DNA of 64,000 nucleotides from Eubacteriales bacterium (GTDB taxonomy: Bacteria > Bacillota > Clostridia > Lachnospirales > Lachnospiraceae), in contig JAUNPU010000021.1 of the NCBI GenBank assembly GCA_030536555.1, positions 1 to 64,000 on the forward strand, written 5' to 3'. Below the pieces are notes generated by a model that had not been told where the DNA came from, ran no database searches, and was given only the letters and a program-made list of their open reading frames with translations. How positions within the stretch are numbered: the first letter of the stretch is position 1; each line of letters begins with the position of its first letter. Shown in pieces: positions 62,534 through 64,000 of this stretch. A program made the translations under genes and the position numbers.

Positions 62534-63478
62534 ATGAAGAAACACTTATCAACATTCATTTTCATATTGATATTTCTCCTGGGGCTTGGAATCCTGATGT
62601 ATCCTGCGGTCAGTGATTATGTAAACGAGAAGCATGCCTCCCGTGCCATTGCCTCCTATGATGATTCAGTGGAGGAGCTGGCGCCGGAGGACTACACGAA
62701 GGATTTGGAGGACGCGCGGGCGTACAATGCGTATTTGTCCCAGTTCTCCAATCTGAGTGTGGCTGCCCGGTCGGAAATGGACCGGACGGACAGTCCTTAT
62801 GAGTCACTGCTGGATGTGACAGGCAGTGGAATCATGGGGACGATCAATATTCCTTCCATTGATGTGCGGCTTCCGATTTATCATGGCACCGACGAGGGGG
62901 TGCTGCAGGTGGCGGTTGGACATTATCTGGGATCTTCCCTTCCTATTGGCGGGGAGAGTACCCATGCGATTCTTACCGGACACCGGGGACTGCCGTCGGC
63001 GCGGTTATTTACGGATCTGGACCGTCTGGAAGTGGGGGACATTTTCTATCTGAAGGTGCTGGGAGAGATTCTGGAGTACCAGATCGATCAGATTGAAATT
63101 GTGCTTCCTCACGAGATGGACAGTCTGGCAATCGAGGAGGGGCATGACTATGTGACGCTTGTCACATGTACGCCTTATGGAATCAACAGTCATCGGATGC
63201 TGGTGCGGGGAAGCCGGATCGCATATGATGGCAACTATGAGGAAAAGGTGCCGATGAAGCCGGCGCCGAAGGATTCTGACGTTCCGCCGGAGGTTCAGGG
63301 GCGGGGACTCAGTCAGAGACAATGGACGATTATTGCAGTGATGGCATTTGCTGCAGCGATTTTATCAGGACTTCTGCTTCCGGGAAAGAAATCCAACGGC
63401 AAGAAGCAGAAAACCGCTGAAGGCAGCAAGAACGGGCGGGAAGAAGGAGGCCATTCATATGATGAAAAAACGAAATAA
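62534..63478 (+). CDS. Class C (pilus) sortase
   Basis: The 314-residue transpeptidase has an N-terminal helix (FIFILIFLLGLGILMYPAV) and the lid segment DRTDSPYESLLD with the D-x-P-Y type plug. The catalytic His is in LTGHRGLPSARLF (about 149), Cys in TLVTCTPYGINSHRMLVRG (about 211), and Arg in the same motif. A second membrane helix and a charged tail follow, typical for class C enzymes. It links pilin subunits via LPXTG and the pilin lysine. Its end overlaps the next pilin gene by 20 bp. Confidence 0.94.
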   Translation: MKKHLSTFIFILIFLLGLGILMYPAVSDYVNEKHASRAIASYDDSVEELAPEDYTKDLEDARAYNAYLSQFSNLSVAARSEMDRTDSPYESLLDVTGSGIMGTINIPSIDVRLPIYHGTDEGVLQVAVGHYLGSSLPIGGESTHAILTGHRGLPSARLFTDLDRLEVGDIFYLKVLGEILEYQIDQIEIVLPHEMDSLAIEEGHDYVTLVTCTPYGINSHRMLVRGSRIAYDGNYEEKVPMKPAPKDSDVPPEVQGRGLSQRQWTIIAVMAFAAAILSGLLLPGKKSNGKKQKTAEGSKNGREEGGHSYDEKTK

Positions 63479-64000
63479 AGTGGCAGCTTTTCTGACGGCA
63501 TGGATACTGACGACTCTTTGCTTATGCCAGGCTGTGTTTGCTGCTCAGACCGCGGGGATTGATACGACACGAAATACTTCACTGACCCTTGATTTTCAGG
63601 GAACGGGTAAGCGTGCAACGATCAATCTGTTCCGAGTCGGTGAGTGGGACGGAAGTCAGGGCAAATACGTGCTGACCGGTGATTTTGCATCATCCGGAGC
63701 GCAGCTGGACTGCCCCACAGCAAATGATGTAGAGAAAAATGCGGAAACCTTGATGACATATGCGGAGTACATTCCGAATCAGCTGAAACCGCTGGCGTCT
63801 CTGGAGACTGTGGACGGAAAGGTGAGCTTTAGCGGTCTCACCAATGGTGTCTACTTGTTCTACCAGAAGCCGGAGGCGGCTGCGGATAATGTGGTGCTCA
63901 AGGCATTTTTGGTGAGACTCCCGTCGCTGAATGTGGAGGGAAATGGCTGGGTTTACGATGTGACCAGCTATCCGAAGTACAGCGACAAATCGACACCGAC
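63459..64000 (+). CDS. Pilin subunit, N-terminal part, cut by the window edge
   Basis: The frame is open to the window end, giving about 180 residues. It has a signal peptide (AAFLTAWILTTLCLCQAVFA), then SLTLDFQGTGKRATINLFRVGEW. A strand-rich domain ends in VYDVTSYPKYSDKSTPT, where the SYPK lysine matches the YPK pilin motif used for polymerisation. AAGAAGGAGG precedes the start. Overlap with the sortase gene shows it belongs to the same operon. It could be a second backbone or minor pilin; its sorting signal should lie past the edge. Confidence 0.8.
   Translation, partial: MMKKRNKVAAFLTAWILTTLCLCQAVFAAQTAGIDTTRNTSLTLDFQGTGKRATINLFRVGEWDGSQGKYVLTGDFASSGAQLDCPTANDVEKNAETLMTYAEYIPNQLKPLASLETVDGKVSFSGLTNGVYLFYQKPEAAADNVVLKAFLVRLPSLNVEGNGWVYDVTSYPKYSDKSTP

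Overview
This 64 kb window looks like chromosome of a gut Lachnospiraceae-type Clostridium. The evidence is a set of Firmicutes-type genes: strong AGGAGG ribosome sites, lipoproteins whose lipobox is followed by a GGSKPAETTAA-type linker, TRAP and BMP transporters, a rhamnose/pectin locus, an ISLre2-family transposase and a sortase-dependent pilus cluster. I estimate by eye that most of the window is moderately GC-rich. Clearly AT-rich patches lie at 1-3660, 41304-43150, 53040-54030, 58030-60640 and 60960-62380, and I read these as acquired or exchanged DNA. No rRNA, tRNA or CRISPR array was seen.

Layout. 1-3660: AT-rich accessory strip with a truncated PoNi-type immunity gene, an XRE regulator, a DHFR/RibD-like reductase, two candidate immunity genes, a P-loop kinase and a GNAT, with one promoter module present twice. 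3736-9267: DUF6688 membrane protein, a GHKL kinase with an internal deletion, a TetR gene pair, a GGDEF cyclase and small genes. 9424-17145: AAA-ATPase/PD-(D/E)XK protein, C39-like protease candidate, two NSS transporters flanking purine nucleoside phosphorylase, a HAD phosphatase and a small kinase. 17700-31661: rhamnose and rhamnogalacturonan utilisation (AraC, rhaB-rhaA-rhaD-rhaM, GH28, TRAP transporter, second AraC, GH105, acetylesterase, TIM-barrel isomerase). The depolymerising enzymes lack signal peptides, so oligosaccharides are probably imported by the TRAP system and cut inside the cell. 31809-39184: DegV, an amino-acid ABC transporter, an M20 amidohydrolase and FtsH. 39285-39863: two divergent, covarying large hairpin elements. 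39895-43150: acyltransferase, a tandem-GNAT gene behind a terminator, and a palindrome array. 43154-51319: BMP-type nucleoside ABC transporter and SOS-boxed uvrA. 51316-53030: ISLre2-type element. 53404-54778: PBECR4-like gene with a long leader, and a HAD hydrolase. 54955-64000: SARP-type regulator interrupted at a run of ten G, then a pilus operon (adhesin/tip, backbone pilin, class C sortase, further pilin cut by the window edge).

Most unusual observations: (1) two ~230-250 nt elements at 39285-39534 (-) and 39637-39863 (+) whose stems differ in sequence but stay paired, with G-U polarity pointing to one RNA strand; (2) a G10 tract that takes the regulator next to the pilus operon out of frame, so that nine G would restore it; (3) two far-apart copies of an ordered array of four 38-39 bp palindromes with the same 92- and 52-bp spacing; (4) mosaic pilus genes with GC-rich ends and AT-rich centres.
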